Positions 43,482 through 52,793 of a stretch of DNA of 64,000 bases are shown here, in pieces. Numbering within the stretch: the first letter of the stretch is position 1; each line of letters opens with the position of its first letter. Made by a program: the position numbers and the translations under genes. The notes below the pieces were generated by a model that did not search any database, was not told where the DNA came from, and saw only the letters and a program-made list of their open reading frames with translations. This stretch comes from an uncultured Haliea sp. (GTDB taxonomy: Bacteria; Pseudomonadota; Gammaproteobacteria; Pseudomonadales; Halieaceae): NCBI GenBank assembly GCA_913061145.1, contig CAJXUQ010000012.1, positions 47,532 through 111,531 on the forward strand, read 5' to 3'.

Positions 43482-44279
43482 ATGAAAATCAAGTTATCCC
43501 CGGAATTCACCTTCCAGCTCTTCGCACTGCTGATTGCCATCATCGTTGTGCACGGCCTGTATGTCGGCGTGATCCGACCCAGCGCGGACGCACAGCTGCA
43601 GGAGCAGATGGCGCTGCAGGCCGCCGGTGAGGACATCGTGCCAGAGCGCAGCCTGGCGGTTGTCATACGGGACTTCGAGCAGGAAGCCTGCTTCATTCTG
43701 CTGTTGTGGGCCCTGGCCATCATGGCCTACAAGGGCCGCAGTACCCTGCGCGAACAGGCGCTGCTGGAACGTGCACTGCTCGATATCCCCGATGGCACCA
43801 CCCTGCTGCCGGAGGATGCGCGCGAGTACAGCCGTTCACTGGAGGCGCTTCCCGCCGCGGAGCAGGACTATCTGCTGCCGCGCACGCTGTTAAGCGCACT
43901 GCAGCGTTTCGCCACCACGGGCAGCATCCAGGCGGTGTCCAACACCATCAAGGAGGAGTGCGAAGTGGAGTCCGATCGGCTCGACTCGGAACTGTCGATG
44001 GTGCGCTACATTGCCTGGGCAATTCCCTCCATCGGCTTCATCGGGACGGTGCGCGGCATCGGCGATGCACTCGCGCAGGCCTACAAGGCCGTCGAGGGCG
44101 ATATTTCCGGTGTCACGGTGAGCCTCGGCGTCGCCTTCAACAGCACGTTCGTCGCGCTGGTGCTGAGCATCATCATCATGTTCTGCCTGCACCAGCTGCA
44201 ACAGTCGCAGGAGAAACTGGTGCTGGACTGCCAGCGCTACGCCGACAAGCGACTGCTGCGCCATCTGGTGGCTCACTGA
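43482..44279 (+). CDS. MotA/TolQ/ExbB-family proton channel-like protein
   Basis: YIAWAIPSIGFIGTVRGIGDALAQA and GVTVSLGVAFNSTFVALVLSIIIMF match the two conserved TolQ/ExbB TM motifs. Confidence 0.9.
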   Translation: MKIKLSPEFTFQLFALLIAIIVVHGLYVGVIRPSADAQLQEQMALQAAGEDIVPERSLAVVIRDFEQEACFILLLWALAIMAYKGRSTLREQALLERALLDIPDGTTLLPEDAREYSRSLEALPAAEQDYLLPRTLLSALQRFATTGSIQAVSNTIKEECEVESDRLDSELSMVRYIAWAIPSIGFIGTVRGIGDALAQAYKAVEGDISGVTVSLGVAFNSTFVALVLSIIIMFCLHQLQQSQEKLVLDCQRYADKRLLRHLVAH

Positions 44280-44280
44280 T

Positions 44281-45537
44281 ATGCCGGTCGCCTGGCTCGA
44301 CATTCACGACAGTAACCTGCAGATCTGGCACGGTGACCTGCACCTGAGCAGCCCCGGCTATGCCCTGCTGGACGCCGGGCAGTACCGGTTCGGGCAGGAT
44401 GCGCGCGCGGCAGCACGGCTGCGGCCGCGTGACATTTCCACGCGCTACTGGTGGCAACTCAATACCGACGCACTGCAGCCCGCGCTGGGACCGGCCAGAC
44501 ACACCGCCGACCTGGTCCACGCCCATCTGCAGGCGCTGCACCGGGAGGCCGGTGCACCGGATGAGCTGTTGCTGGCCGCGCCAGGCAGCATGCGCAAGGA
44601 ACAGGTCGCGCTGCTTTTGGGGATTATCCAGCAGTGCCCGTTTGCGGCGGTGGGCCTGGTCAACCGCAGTGTCGCCCTGGCCAGTCTTCACCCTCCGGAG
44701 ACCACCCTATTCCACCTGGAGATCCAGCTGCATCAGGCGCTGCTCAGCGAAGTACGTCGCGACGGGACGGAGGTCCTCCTGCACAAGGTAACGCCACTGC
44801 CCGGCTGCGGGCTGCTGGCGCTGCAGGAGCGGGTGGTCGAGGCAGCGGCCAGCGCGTTCATTCGCCAGACCCGATTCGATCCCCGCCGCCGTGCGGAAAC
44901 CGAGCAGCAGCTTTACAATGCCCTGCCCGGCACCCTGCGCACCCTGCGCGACGCCGCCGAGACCAGCCTGAGCGTGAACGGCTACCACGCGCGACTGACG
45001 CGCCATGACCTGCAGGCCGCCAGCCGCACCCTGCTCGACGCGGTCACCGGCAACCTGCCCCGCGAACACCCACCGACACTGATGCTGGATCCTGTGGCTG
45101 CCCTCCTGCCAGAGCTGCGGTCACGCCTGGCGGCGATCGTGTTGCAGGACGGCGATATGCAGCGTGCACTGGCCCTGCACGAGCCGCGCCTGCTGCAGCG
45201 CGCCGAAGCCCTGGTCTTTGTCGAGCGCCTGCCCGCCGCGGCAGGCGCAGCGGCCAACACTGCGCCAGAGCCGGCGGCGCCGAAGCCGCTGCCCCGCGCA
45301 ACGCACCTGCTGCGTCATGCCGAGGCCCGCGCACTGCGGGTTGATGGCACCTCACTGGGCGCAGGCTGGTCCCTGGTGGCGGATGCCGCTGGTGGCTGGC
45401 GGCTGCATGCAGGGCCGGATGCGGGGGAATTGACGGTCAACAACGGGCCGTGTCACGACGGGGACTGCGTTGCGAGCGGGGATCGCCTACAACTGGCGGA
45501 CGGCACCGAGGCCCTGCTGATCCGGGTCAGCGAGTAG
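44281..45537 (+). CDS. putative degenerate Hsp70/actin-like (ASKHA) protein with FHA-like C-terminus
   Basis: DnaK-like layout (LLLAAPGSMRKEQVALLLGIIQQCPFAAVGLVNRSVALAS vs VPASF..EQR..AGLKVLRIINEPTAAAL) but no DLGGGT loop; C-terminal LRVDGTSLGAGWSLV...SGDRLQLADG. Confidence 0.6.
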   Translation: MPVAWLDIHDSNLQIWHGDLHLSSPGYALLDAGQYRFGQDARAAARLRPRDISTRYWWQLNTDALQPALGPARHTADLVHAHLQALHREAGAPDELLLAAPGSMRKEQVALLLGIIQQCPFAAVGLVNRSVALASLHPPETTLFHLEIQLHQALLSEVRRDGTEVLLHKVTPLPGCGLLALQERVVEAAASAFIRQTRFDPRRRAETEQQLYNALPGTLRTLRDAAETSLSVNGYHARLTRHDLQAASRTLLDAVTGNLPREHPPTLMLDPVAALLPELRSRLAAIVLQDGDMQRALALHEPRLLQRAEALVFVERLPAAAGAAANTAPEPAAPKPLPRATHLLRHAEARALRVDGTSLGAGWSLVADAAGGWRLHAGPDAGELTVNNGPCHDGDCVASGDRLQLADGTEALLIRVSE

Positions 45538-45549
45538 GCGAGGCTCAGC

Positions 45550-46638
45550 ATGGCAAGGCGCAAGCGCGGCTTTACCACCTTCAACCTGAGCTTTCTGGAC
45601 ATCATGTCCTGCGGCTTCGGCGCAGTCGTGCTGGTTTTTCTGATCATTGACCACTCCATAGAAGTGCAATCGCGCGAGCTGAACCGCGACCTGCTCTCGG
45701 AAGTCAACCTGCTGGAGGAGGATATCGCCGACGGCGAAGCCGGGCTGGTGAAACTGCGCAACGCCCTGAGTGACATCGACCAGCAGATGGTGGAGGCCCA
45801 GGGCAGGGCCACACGGGTGACAGAGGAGATCGACGAGTATGAAGCGCTGATCGCGGGCCTGCGCGATGCCACCAGCAGCAGCCCCGACCTGGAGCGGCTC
45901 AAATCCCAGATTCAGGCACTGGAGGCCGAAGTGCAGCGCCTGCGGGAATCCACCGAGGACACCAGCGGCAACAGCGCCCGCACGTTCACCGGCGACGGCA
46001 ACCGCCAGTACCTGACCGGGCTCAATCTGGGCGGGCGGCATATCGTGATCCTGCTGGATGTTTCATCCAGCATGCTGGCTGATCGCCTGGTCAATATTAT
46101 CCGCCTGCGCAATATGGGTGCCGAAATACAACGTGGAGCGGAGAAGTGGAGCCGCGCACTGAGCACCGTTGACTGGCTGACGGCCCAGCTGCCGGTCGGC
46201 AGCAGCTACCAGATCATTACCTTCAATACGGAGGCCGGCTTTGCGCTGCCGGAAACCGCCGGCAAGTGGCTGGAGGTTGCCAATCAGCCGCAGCTGGAAT
46301 CCGCCACACGCGCCCTGCGCAGCATCCTGCCCAGCGGCGGCACCAGCCTGGAAAATGCCTTCATCGCCCTGGGGCGGTTGAGCCCGGCAGCCGATAACAT
46401 ATTCCTGATTACGGACGGCCTGCCGACTCAGGGCACCACGGCGCCGCGTGGCAGCACCGTCAGCGGCAAACAGCGCCTGGACCTCTATCAGCAGGCGCTG
46501 CGGCGGCTGCCACGAAACGTGCCCGTGAATATCATTCTTGCGCCGATGGAGGGGGACCCGATGGCGGCTTCGGCGTTCTGGCAACTCGCCCAGGCGACCC
46601 GTGGCAGCTTCATGACGCCCTCGCGGGACTGGCCCTAG
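45550..46638 (+). CDS. TM-coiled-coil-vWA protein 1
   Basis: LSFLDIMSCGFGAVVLVFLII TM; coiled coil; MIDAS VILLDVSSSM, GGTSLENA, LITDGLP. Confidence 0.88.
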   Translation: MARRKRGFTTFNLSFLDIMSCGFGAVVLVFLIIDHSIEVQSRELNRDLLSEVNLLEEDIADGEAGLVKLRNALSDIDQQMVEAQGRATRVTEEIDEYEALIAGLRDATSSSPDLERLKSQIQALEAEVQRLRESTEDTSGNSARTFTGDGNRQYLTGLNLGGRHIVILLDVSSSMLADRLVNIIRLRNMGAEIQRGAEKWSRALSTVDWLTAQLPVGSSYQIITFNTEAGFALPETAGKWLEVANQPQLESATRALRSILPSGGTSLENAFIALGRLSPAADNIFLITDGLPTQGTTAPRGSTVSGKQRLDLYQQALRRLPRNVPVNIILAPMEGDPMAASAFWQLAQATRGSFMTPSRDWP

Positions 46639-46646
46639 GAGTCGAC

Positions 46647-47642
46647 ATGCGCAAGCGACGCACCACCGAAGAATTCTCGCTGTCGTTTCTCGACGTCATC
46701 TGCTGTGGCTTTGGCGCCGTGATCCTGCTGTTGATGATTACCAAAACGGTGCAGCCGCAAATCATCGAGGCGTCCACCGTCAACCTGCAGGGCAAGGTTG
46801 CCGAGCTGCAGGAGCAAGTGTTCGAGATACGGGGCGAAACGCGCATCCTCAACCGCGACCTGAACGCGCGCCAGGAACAGCTGTCGGCCTACCGCGAGCG
46901 CATCGCCATTCTCCAGGCACAACTGGCCAGCACGCGCTCCCGCCACGACAGCCTGCAGGTCAACGCCAGCGCCAGTGATGTGATCGCCGAGCAGCTGGCC
47001 ATTGCACGCCAGTCGCTCACCGAGGAACAGAAGCGCCTGCAGGCCCAGCAGTCGCAGGCAAAAAACAATTATATTGGCGGCATACCGGTCGACAGCGAGT
47101 ACATCATCTTTGTTATCGACACGTCCGGCTCCATGTTCTATTACGCCTGGGAGCGAGTGCTGAGAGAGGTCGAGTCCGTGCTGAGTATCTACCCGGAGGT
47201 GAAGGGTATCCAGGTGATGAACGATATGGGTGACTACATGTTCAGCCGCTATCGCGGCCAGTGGATACCGGATACCGCCGCGCGGCGCACGGCGATCATC
47301 CAGAATCTGCGCAACTGGAACGTGTTCAGCAACTCGAGCCCGGTGGAGGGCATCACCCAGGCCATTCGCAGCTTTTACGATGGGAAGAAACGCATTAGCA
47401 TCTACGTGTTCGGCGACGACTTTACCGGCAACTCGATCAGCCAGGTGCTTACCACCGTTGACCGGCTCAACCGCGACAGCGGTGACCAGCGCCTGATACG
47501 CATCCATGCCGTGGGTTTTCCCGTACTCTATTCACAGGCGCCCGCCCAGCAGAACACCGCACACCGCTTCGCGGCGCTGATGAGAGAGATGACGTATCGC
47601 AATGGAGGCACCTTTGTCGGGCTCAATGACTACCGCCCCTGA
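46647..47642 (+). CDS. TM-coiled-coil-vWA protein 2
   Basis: LSFLDVICCGFGAVILLLMI TM paralogous to previous gene; coiled coil; MIDAS FVIDTSGSM; YVFGDDFTG. Confidence 0.88.
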   Translation: MRKRRTTEEFSLSFLDVICCGFGAVILLLMITKTVQPQIIEASTVNLQGKVAELQEQVFEIRGETRILNRDLNARQEQLSAYRERIAILQAQLASTRSRHDSLQVNASASDVIAEQLAIARQSLTEEQKRLQAQQSQAKNNYIGGIPVDSEYIIFVIDTSGSMFYYAWERVLREVESVLSIYPEVKGIQVMNDMGDYMFSRYRGQWIPDTAARRTAIIQNLRNWNVFSNSSPVEGITQAIRSFYDGKKRISIYVFGDDFTGNSISQVLTTVDRLNRDSGDQRLIRIHAVGFPVLYSQAPAQQNTAHRFAALMREMTYRNGGTFVGLNDYRP

Positions 47643-48282
47643 GCGCGGCCTCTGGCTCGCGGCGCTGGTGCTCGCCTGCCTGCTCGCGGGCTGCGGCACC
47701 AAACAGGTGGTTGTCGAGAGCGAGTTCCCCGACCCGGTGATGAACCCGCTGCCGTTGACGCTGGGCATCTGGTACGACGACGACTTCGCCAATCACGAGT
47801 TCTTCGACGAGGCCAGCGGACGGGCAGAATCCAGCTGGCTGGTGAATACCGGCCAGGCACAGGTGGAACTGTGGCACACCCTGCTCAGGGGCATGTTCCG
47901 CCAGGTGGTGTTCATGAACGGCAAACCGGGGCCGGGGCAGATGAATCCGCTGGTGGATGCCGTCCTGCTGCCCTCGGTCGATGAATTACAGTACGCCATC
48001 CCGGCGCACACCAACGTCAAGGTCTACGAGATCTGGATGCGCTACCGTTTCCAACTGGTCACTATGGGCGGAGACCCCATTGCGGAATGGACCATGCCGG
48101 CGTATGGCAAAACCCCCACAGCGTTCATGCAGAGCGATGAAGGTGCCGTGCGGCTGGCCGCCATCGTCGCCCTGCGCGATGCAGGTGCGCATTTCGCCAC
48201 CACCTTTACCCGTGTGCCGCAGGTTGAGGCCTGGCTCAACAGCCTGCCCCGTGCTGGCGGCCAGGCCCAGGTGCTACCGTGA
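47629..48282 (+). CDS. cluster lipoprotein
   Basis: LACLLAGCGTKQ lipobox; starts inside the upstream vWA gene (14-nt overlap from 47629; ORF track gives 47602). Confidence 0.78.
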   Translation, partial: TTAPERGLWLAALVLACLLAGCGTKQVVVESEFPDPVMNPLPLTLGIWYDDDFANHEFFDEASGRAESSWLVNTGQAQVELWHTLLRGMFRQVVFMNGKPGPGQMNPLVDAVLLPSVDELQYAIPAHTNVKVYEIWMRYRFQLVTMGGDPIAEWTMPAYGKTPTAFMQSDEGAVRLAAIVALRDAGAHFATTFTRVPQVEAWLNSLPRAGGQAQVLP

Positions 48283-48941
48283 GCCTGCGTCTCCTGCTGA
48301 TGGGTGCCGTGCTCCTGCCCTGGTTGACCGGCTGCGTGAACGCCACCGTGGACCAGATGGTATTCAATTCACCGACGGCCGGTATCGGTGACGCTTCGGT
48401 GGTGATTCTCGGTCGCCGCCACGCCAGCGACTACGAGACTGAACCGGGCTTTATCAGCTGTGTCGGCGGGCATATCGAAGCACGCGACCCCTCGATTCGC
48501 GTCATCGATGAACTGGAGTTTCTCAATGCCCTCTATCCATGGTTCGAACCGCGCACCGCGCCCCTGCGCCCCTCGGATCTGGAAAAACTCTTCGAGCACC
48601 GCGATGTGGCCGAAAAGTTTGCGGCCCTGCAGACGCGGTACATGATCTGGATTGACGGCAGCACGGTACGGGGCGACTCAGCGGGTTCCATGACCTGCGG
48701 TATCGGTCCGGGCGGCGCTGGCTGCTTCGGCTTCGGCACCTGGTCTGACGACGCCAGCTACGAAGCCACCATCTGGGATATTAGCCAGCGCGCCGAGGTC
48801 GGCCGCATCAGCGCCACGGCCAGCGGCCAGTCCTATATGCCCGCCGTGGTACTGCCGATTCCCATTATCGCTCCGGTTCAGGGCACTGCCTGCGACAGCG
48901 TGGGCGACCAGCTGCTGGAGTTCCTCTCGCACACACCCTAG
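48279..48941 (+). CDS. cluster lipoprotein
   Basis: LLPWLTGCVNATVDQM lipobox; 4-nt overlap with previous gene. Confidence 0.78.
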   Translation: MSLRLLLMGAVLLPWLTGCVNATVDQMVFNSPTAGIGDASVVILGRRHASDYETEPGFISCVGGHIEARDPSIRVIDELEFLNALYPWFEPRTAPLRPSDLEKLFEHRDVAEKFAALQTRYMIWIDGSTVRGDSAGSMTCGIGPGGAGCFGFGTWSDDASYEATIWDISQRAEVGRISATASGQSYMPAVVLPIPIIAPVQGTACDSVGDQLLEFLSHTP

Positions 48942-48950
48942 GAGCCGCCC

Positions 48951-50381
48951 ATGATGACAGCACTCATACGTCACGCCGCGCTGGGCCTTGCACTGCTCGC
49001 CGCGCTCACCGGCTGCGCCGGCAACCCCGCAACCGGTGGTGCCAGCGTGGTGGTCATGAGTGAATCCAAGGAAGCGAAGATCGGGCAGGAGATGTACGCC
49101 GAGATCCAGAAAGAGGGTGCAATCTACGATGACCGGGAGCTGCAGGACTACGTGAACCGTGTCGGTCAGCGCCTGGTCGCCAACAGCGACCGGCCAGACC
49201 TGCCCTTCACCTTCACCGTCATCGACAGCCCGGACCTGAATGCCTTCGCAACACCGGGCGGCTATGTCTATATCCACCGCGGACTGCTCGCCTACCTCGA
49301 CTCCGAAGCCGAACTGGCCGGCGTGCTCGGCCATGAAATCGCCCACGTTACGGCGCGGCACGCCGCCCGCCAGCGCGCCGGATCACTCACCACACAGGTG
49401 CTGGCAGTCACCGCCGGTGTGCTCACCGGCAGCCGGGACATCATGGACTCCGCGGGCATGTACGGCACCGAGCTGGTTCGTGGCTACGGCCGGGAGCACG
49501 AACTGGAGGCGGACGGTCTGGGGGCGCGTTATATGTACCTGAGCGGCTATGAGCCCGACGCACTGTTGAACGTGATTGGCGTGCTCAAGGACCAGGAGCA
49601 GTATCAGCGCGTGCGCGCCAAGGCGGGCGGCAAGCCCGCCGGCACCTACCACGGGCTTTACGCCACACACCCGCGCAACGACCAGCGCCTGCAAACCGTG
49701 ATCCGCGCCGCCAGCGAGTTGGACACCGGGAAGGTGCTAGAGGATCCCAGCATACCCGGCGAGTTTCAGCGGCGCACGGATGGGCTACCCTGGGGCCCGC
49801 GCATAAAACGTGAAGACAACCGCTATTACCACAACAAGCTGGCGTTCAGTTTTGCCTACCCGCCGGGCTGGCAAGTCAGCAGTGGCAGCCGCGCGATCGT
49901 CGCCAGCGCCGCAGATGGCAGCGCCAGCCTCACCATTACCCTGCAGAAACCGGACCCGCAACAAACCCCGCAACAGGCCCTGGAGGCGGCGGCCAGCGGC
50001 GGCATCAGCCATGGCCTGGACCTTGAACAGGCGGGTCTGCAGGGGTACAGCGCCCTCGCCAGTGGCGGCGGAGAGACACGGCGCCTGGCGGTGATCAATC
50101 ACAACTGGCAATTTCTGTTTGAGGGCAAGGCGGAAAAATTCAAAGCCGCAGATGACGACCTGCTGGCAATGATCCAGAGCTTCCGCCCACTGCACCCGCA
50201 GGAACGCAATGCCGGTGAACAGCGCTATGTGCGTTATATCCAGGTGCCACGGGGCGCCACCATGGCCAGCCTCGCCGCCAGCATCCGGCTACCGGATGCG
50301 GAAGCACAGCTGCGGCTGCTGAATGGGCTGTATCCCAGTGGTGAGCCGCGCACCGGGGACTGGATCAAGATTATCCAGTAG
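48951..50381 (+). CDS. M48-family metalloprotease lipoprotein
   Basis: LLAALTGCAGN lipobox; LGHEIAHVTARHAARQ (HExxH) and EHELEADGLGARYMY; LysM-like C-terminal tail. Confidence 0.92.
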   Translation: MMTALIRHAALGLALLAALTGCAGNPATGGASVVVMSESKEAKIGQEMYAEIQKEGAIYDDRELQDYVNRVGQRLVANSDRPDLPFTFTVIDSPDLNAFATPGGYVYIHRGLLAYLDSEAELAGVLGHEIAHVTARHAARQRAGSLTTQVLAVTAGVLTGSRDIMDSAGMYGTELVRGYGREHELEADGLGARYMYLSGYEPDALLNVIGVLKDQEQYQRVRAKAGGKPAGTYHGLYATHPRNDQRLQTVIRAASELDTGKVLEDPSIPGEFQRRTDGLPWGPRIKREDNRYYHNKLAFSFAYPPGWQVSSGSRAIVASAADGSASLTITLQKPDPQQTPQQALEAAASGGISHGLDLEQAGLQGYSALASGGGETRRLAVINHNWQFLFEGKAEKFKAADDDLLAMIQSFRPLHPQERNAGEQRYVRYIQVPRGATMASLAASIRLPDAEAQLRLLNGLYPSGEPRTGDWIKIIQ

Positions 50382-50396
50382 TCGGCGGAGCCACCG

Positions 50397-51047
50397 TCAG
50401 CCGTAACGCGTGTCAGCCACGAACGGGTTGCTGCGACGCTCCTGGCCGAACGTTGAGGTGGGGCCGTGGCCGGGGACAAAGGTGATATCGTCGCCCAGGG
50501 GAAACAACGTTTCGCGAATGCTGGCAATCAGCTGGTCGTGATCGCCGCGGGGGAAATCGGTGCGCCCGATGGAGCCCTGGAACAGCACATCGCCCACCCA
50601 GGCCACCCGCTGTCCCGCGTGCAGAAACACCACATGGCCCGGGGTATGGCCCGGACAGTGAAAGACCTGCAGAGTCTGCGCGCCTACCGTCACCGTGTCG
50701 CCCTGCTCCAGCCAGCGGTCGGGCACAAAGGCATCGGCGTGCGGAAAGCCGGACATCCTGCACCACTCGGGCAGACGGTCAATCCAGAACGCGTCCTCTT
50801 TTTCCGGCCCCTCAATCGGCACACCCAGCTGCTGGCGCAACACATCCGCTGCAGCGCAGTGATCCATATGGCCATGGGTCAGCAATATTTTCTCTAGTGT
50901 TGCCCCCATTTTTTCCGCGGCCTGCAACAGGCGTTCGACATCACCACCGGGGTCCACCAGGGCCCCACACCCGGTGTCCAGGCATTTGATGATGGAGCAG
51001 TTCTGCTGGTAGGCCGTGACCGGCACGATCGTCACCTGAATAGACAT
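50397..51047 (-). CDS. MBL-fold hydrolase (glyoxalase II-like, YcbL type)
   Basis: LLTHGHMDHCAAADVLRQQL; HCPGHTPGHVVFL. Confidence 0.93.
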   Translation of the reverse strand: MSIQVTIVPVTAYQQNCSIIKCLDTGCGALVDPGGDVERLLQAAEKMGATLEKILLTHGHMDHCAAADVLRQQLGVPIEGPEKEDAFWIDRLPEWCRMSGFPHADAFVPDRWLEQGDTVTVGAQTLQVFHCPGHTPGHVVFLHAGQRVAWVGDVLFQGSIGRTDFPRGDHDQLIASIRETLFPLGDDITFVPGHGPTSTFGQERRSNPFVADTRYG

Positions 51048-51050
51048 GGT

Positions 51051-52337
51051 TTACTTCCGGTTCGATTCCAGGTCGGCACGGGGGTCACCAAAGACCGCCA
51101 TGTCGAGCTGGTTTTCACTTTTACCCACAATCACGGCTAGGGTGGCGTCGCCAGTGACGTTGACTGCGGTGCGCACCATGTCCAGCAGGCGATCGACACC
51201 GATGATGAGAGCGATCCCCTCAACCGGCAGACCGGCCTGTTCCAGCACCAGCGCCAGCGTAACCAGACCGACACCGGGCACTGCCGCAGTGCCGATGGAG
51301 GCGAGAGTGGCGGTAAGAATCACCGTCAGATACGCCGCCATGCCCAGTTCCACGCCATACACCTGGGCGATAAACACCGTGGCAACGCCCTGCATGATCG
51401 CCGTTCCATCCATGTTGATCGTGGCCCCGAGTGGCACGGTAAACCCGGCAACGGAACTGTGTACACCCAGCCGGCGCTCCACGGTACGCAGGGTAATCGG
51501 CAAGGTGGCACCCGAGGAGGCGGTGCTGAAGGCAAAGGCCCACACCGAGCGCATCTTGTGCATCATCATTCGCGGAGACACCCGGGCGATGGTCGCCAGC
51601 ATGGCGCTGTAGGTCACCAGACCGTGGAACAGCAGCACCGCGAGGACCGTGAAGAAATAGGCGGCGAGATCCATGATGGCACTGATGCCCATCTCGGCAA
51701 ACAGTTTGGCGAGCAGGGCAAACACTCCCCAGGGGGCCAGCTCCATGAGCAGGCCCACCATCTTCATGATCACCGCTTCCATGTCGGTAAAAAAGCTGGC
51801 GATGCGACGCCCCGGCTCACCGGCGTGGGAAATGGCGTAACCGAAGAGCAGCGCAAACACGATCACCTGTAACATGTTGCCTTCGGCCATGGCGGCGATC
51901 GGGTTGGAGGGCACGATGCCCACCAGCACATCAGTGAGCGGCGGTGGCTTGGCCACCTCAAATTGCGCATCCCCCGCCATTTCCACGCCGGCACCCGGGC
52001 CGATGGCCACCGCCGCGAGCAGGGCGATGCTGATGGCGATGGCCGTGGTCGCCAGGTAGAACAGGATGGTTTTCACCGCGATGGGGCCCATGCGGGCACT
52101 GTCGCCCAGAGAGCTCGAGCCACAGATAAGCGATACCAGCACCAGGGGCACTACCAGCAGTTTCAGTGAGGCCACAAACATGCGGCCAACGACGTCGAAA
52201 ACGCCAAGCACCAGCCACTCATTGACCACCCGACGCCAGACATCGGCCAGCTCACTGCTCTGCAACAACAGGTTGCACAGGGAACCGAGGACAATACCGG
52301 CTACCATCGCAAGGAGAATGCGCTTGGTCAGGCTCAT
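51051..52337 (-). CDS. dicarboxylate/amino acid:cation symporter (DAACS)
   Basis: AFSTASSGATLPITLRTVERRLGV; VPLGATINMDGTAIMQGVATVFIAQ. Confidence 0.95.
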   Translation of the reverse strand: MSLTKRILLAMVAGIVLGSLCNLLLQSSELADVWRRVVNEWLVLGVFDVVGRMFVASLKLLVVPLVLVSLICGSSSLGDSARMGPIAVKTILFYLATTAIAISIALLAAVAIGPGAGVEMAGDAQFEVAKPPPLTDVLVGIVPSNPIAAMAEGNMLQVIVFALLFGYAISHAGEPGRRIASFFTDMEAVIMKMVGLLMELAPWGVFALLAKLFAEMGISAIMDLAAYFFTVLAVLLFHGLVTYSAMLATIARVSPRMMMHKMRSVWAFAFSTASSGATLPITLRTVERRLGVHSSVAGFTVPLGATINMDGTAIMQGVATVFIAQVYGVELGMAAYLTVILTATLASIGTAAVPGVGLVTLALVLEQAGLPVEGIALIIGVDRLLDMVRTAVNVTGDATLAVIVGKSENQLDMAVFGDPRADLESNRK

Positions 52338-52379
52338 TGCAGGGCGGGCCTCCAGCCGCGTGGCGCCCGGATCACGACA

Positions 52380-52694
52380 TCAGGCATCGCTGTCGCACAC
52401 TCCCGGTGTATGGCTGACCACACCCGCATCGGCACAGGCATTGCAGGGCGAGGACAGCGTCTCGCGCTGTCCGCCGTCGCGCAGCGCACACACGGGGTTG
52501 TATTCCATCGTGCACACCTGCGGTCGAGGCTCCGTGCAGACCTGTTCACTACTCGCGCTCTGCAACGGCGCGTCCACCACCTCAGGCGATGCCACCCCGG
52601 CGGGTTGCTCCTGCGGTGGCTCTGGCGCTGGAGGCTGGTTTACACCACACCCCGTGAGCAGCAAAATCAGGCACAGCGCCGGATATCGCAGCAT
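52380..52694 (-). CDS. Kazal-like domain lipoprotein
   Basis: LLLTGCGVNQ lipobox; CTEPRPQVCTMEYNPVCALRDGGQRETLSSPCNACADAGVVSHTPGVC. Confidence 0.72.
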   Translation of the reverse strand: MLRYPALCLILLLTGCGVNQPPAPEPPQEQPAGVASPEVVDAPLQSASSEQVCTEPRPQVCTMEYNPVCALRDGGQRETLSSPCNACADAGVVSHTPGVCDSDA

Positions 52695-52793
52695 GACTCA
52701 TCCTTTCCCATGGCAAAGCGCTAGGGTACCACCGCCACCACATAAACGCAGCCGTCCTGCCGGTTACCGCGGCAGACAATGGTCCGCCAGCGA

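Noticed and set aside
36146-50381. Zorya-type anti-phage system
   Set aside because: A MotA-like protein is present, but no MotB/OmpA ZorB, helicase or nuclease partner is seen; vWA, PEGA and lipoprotein content differs.
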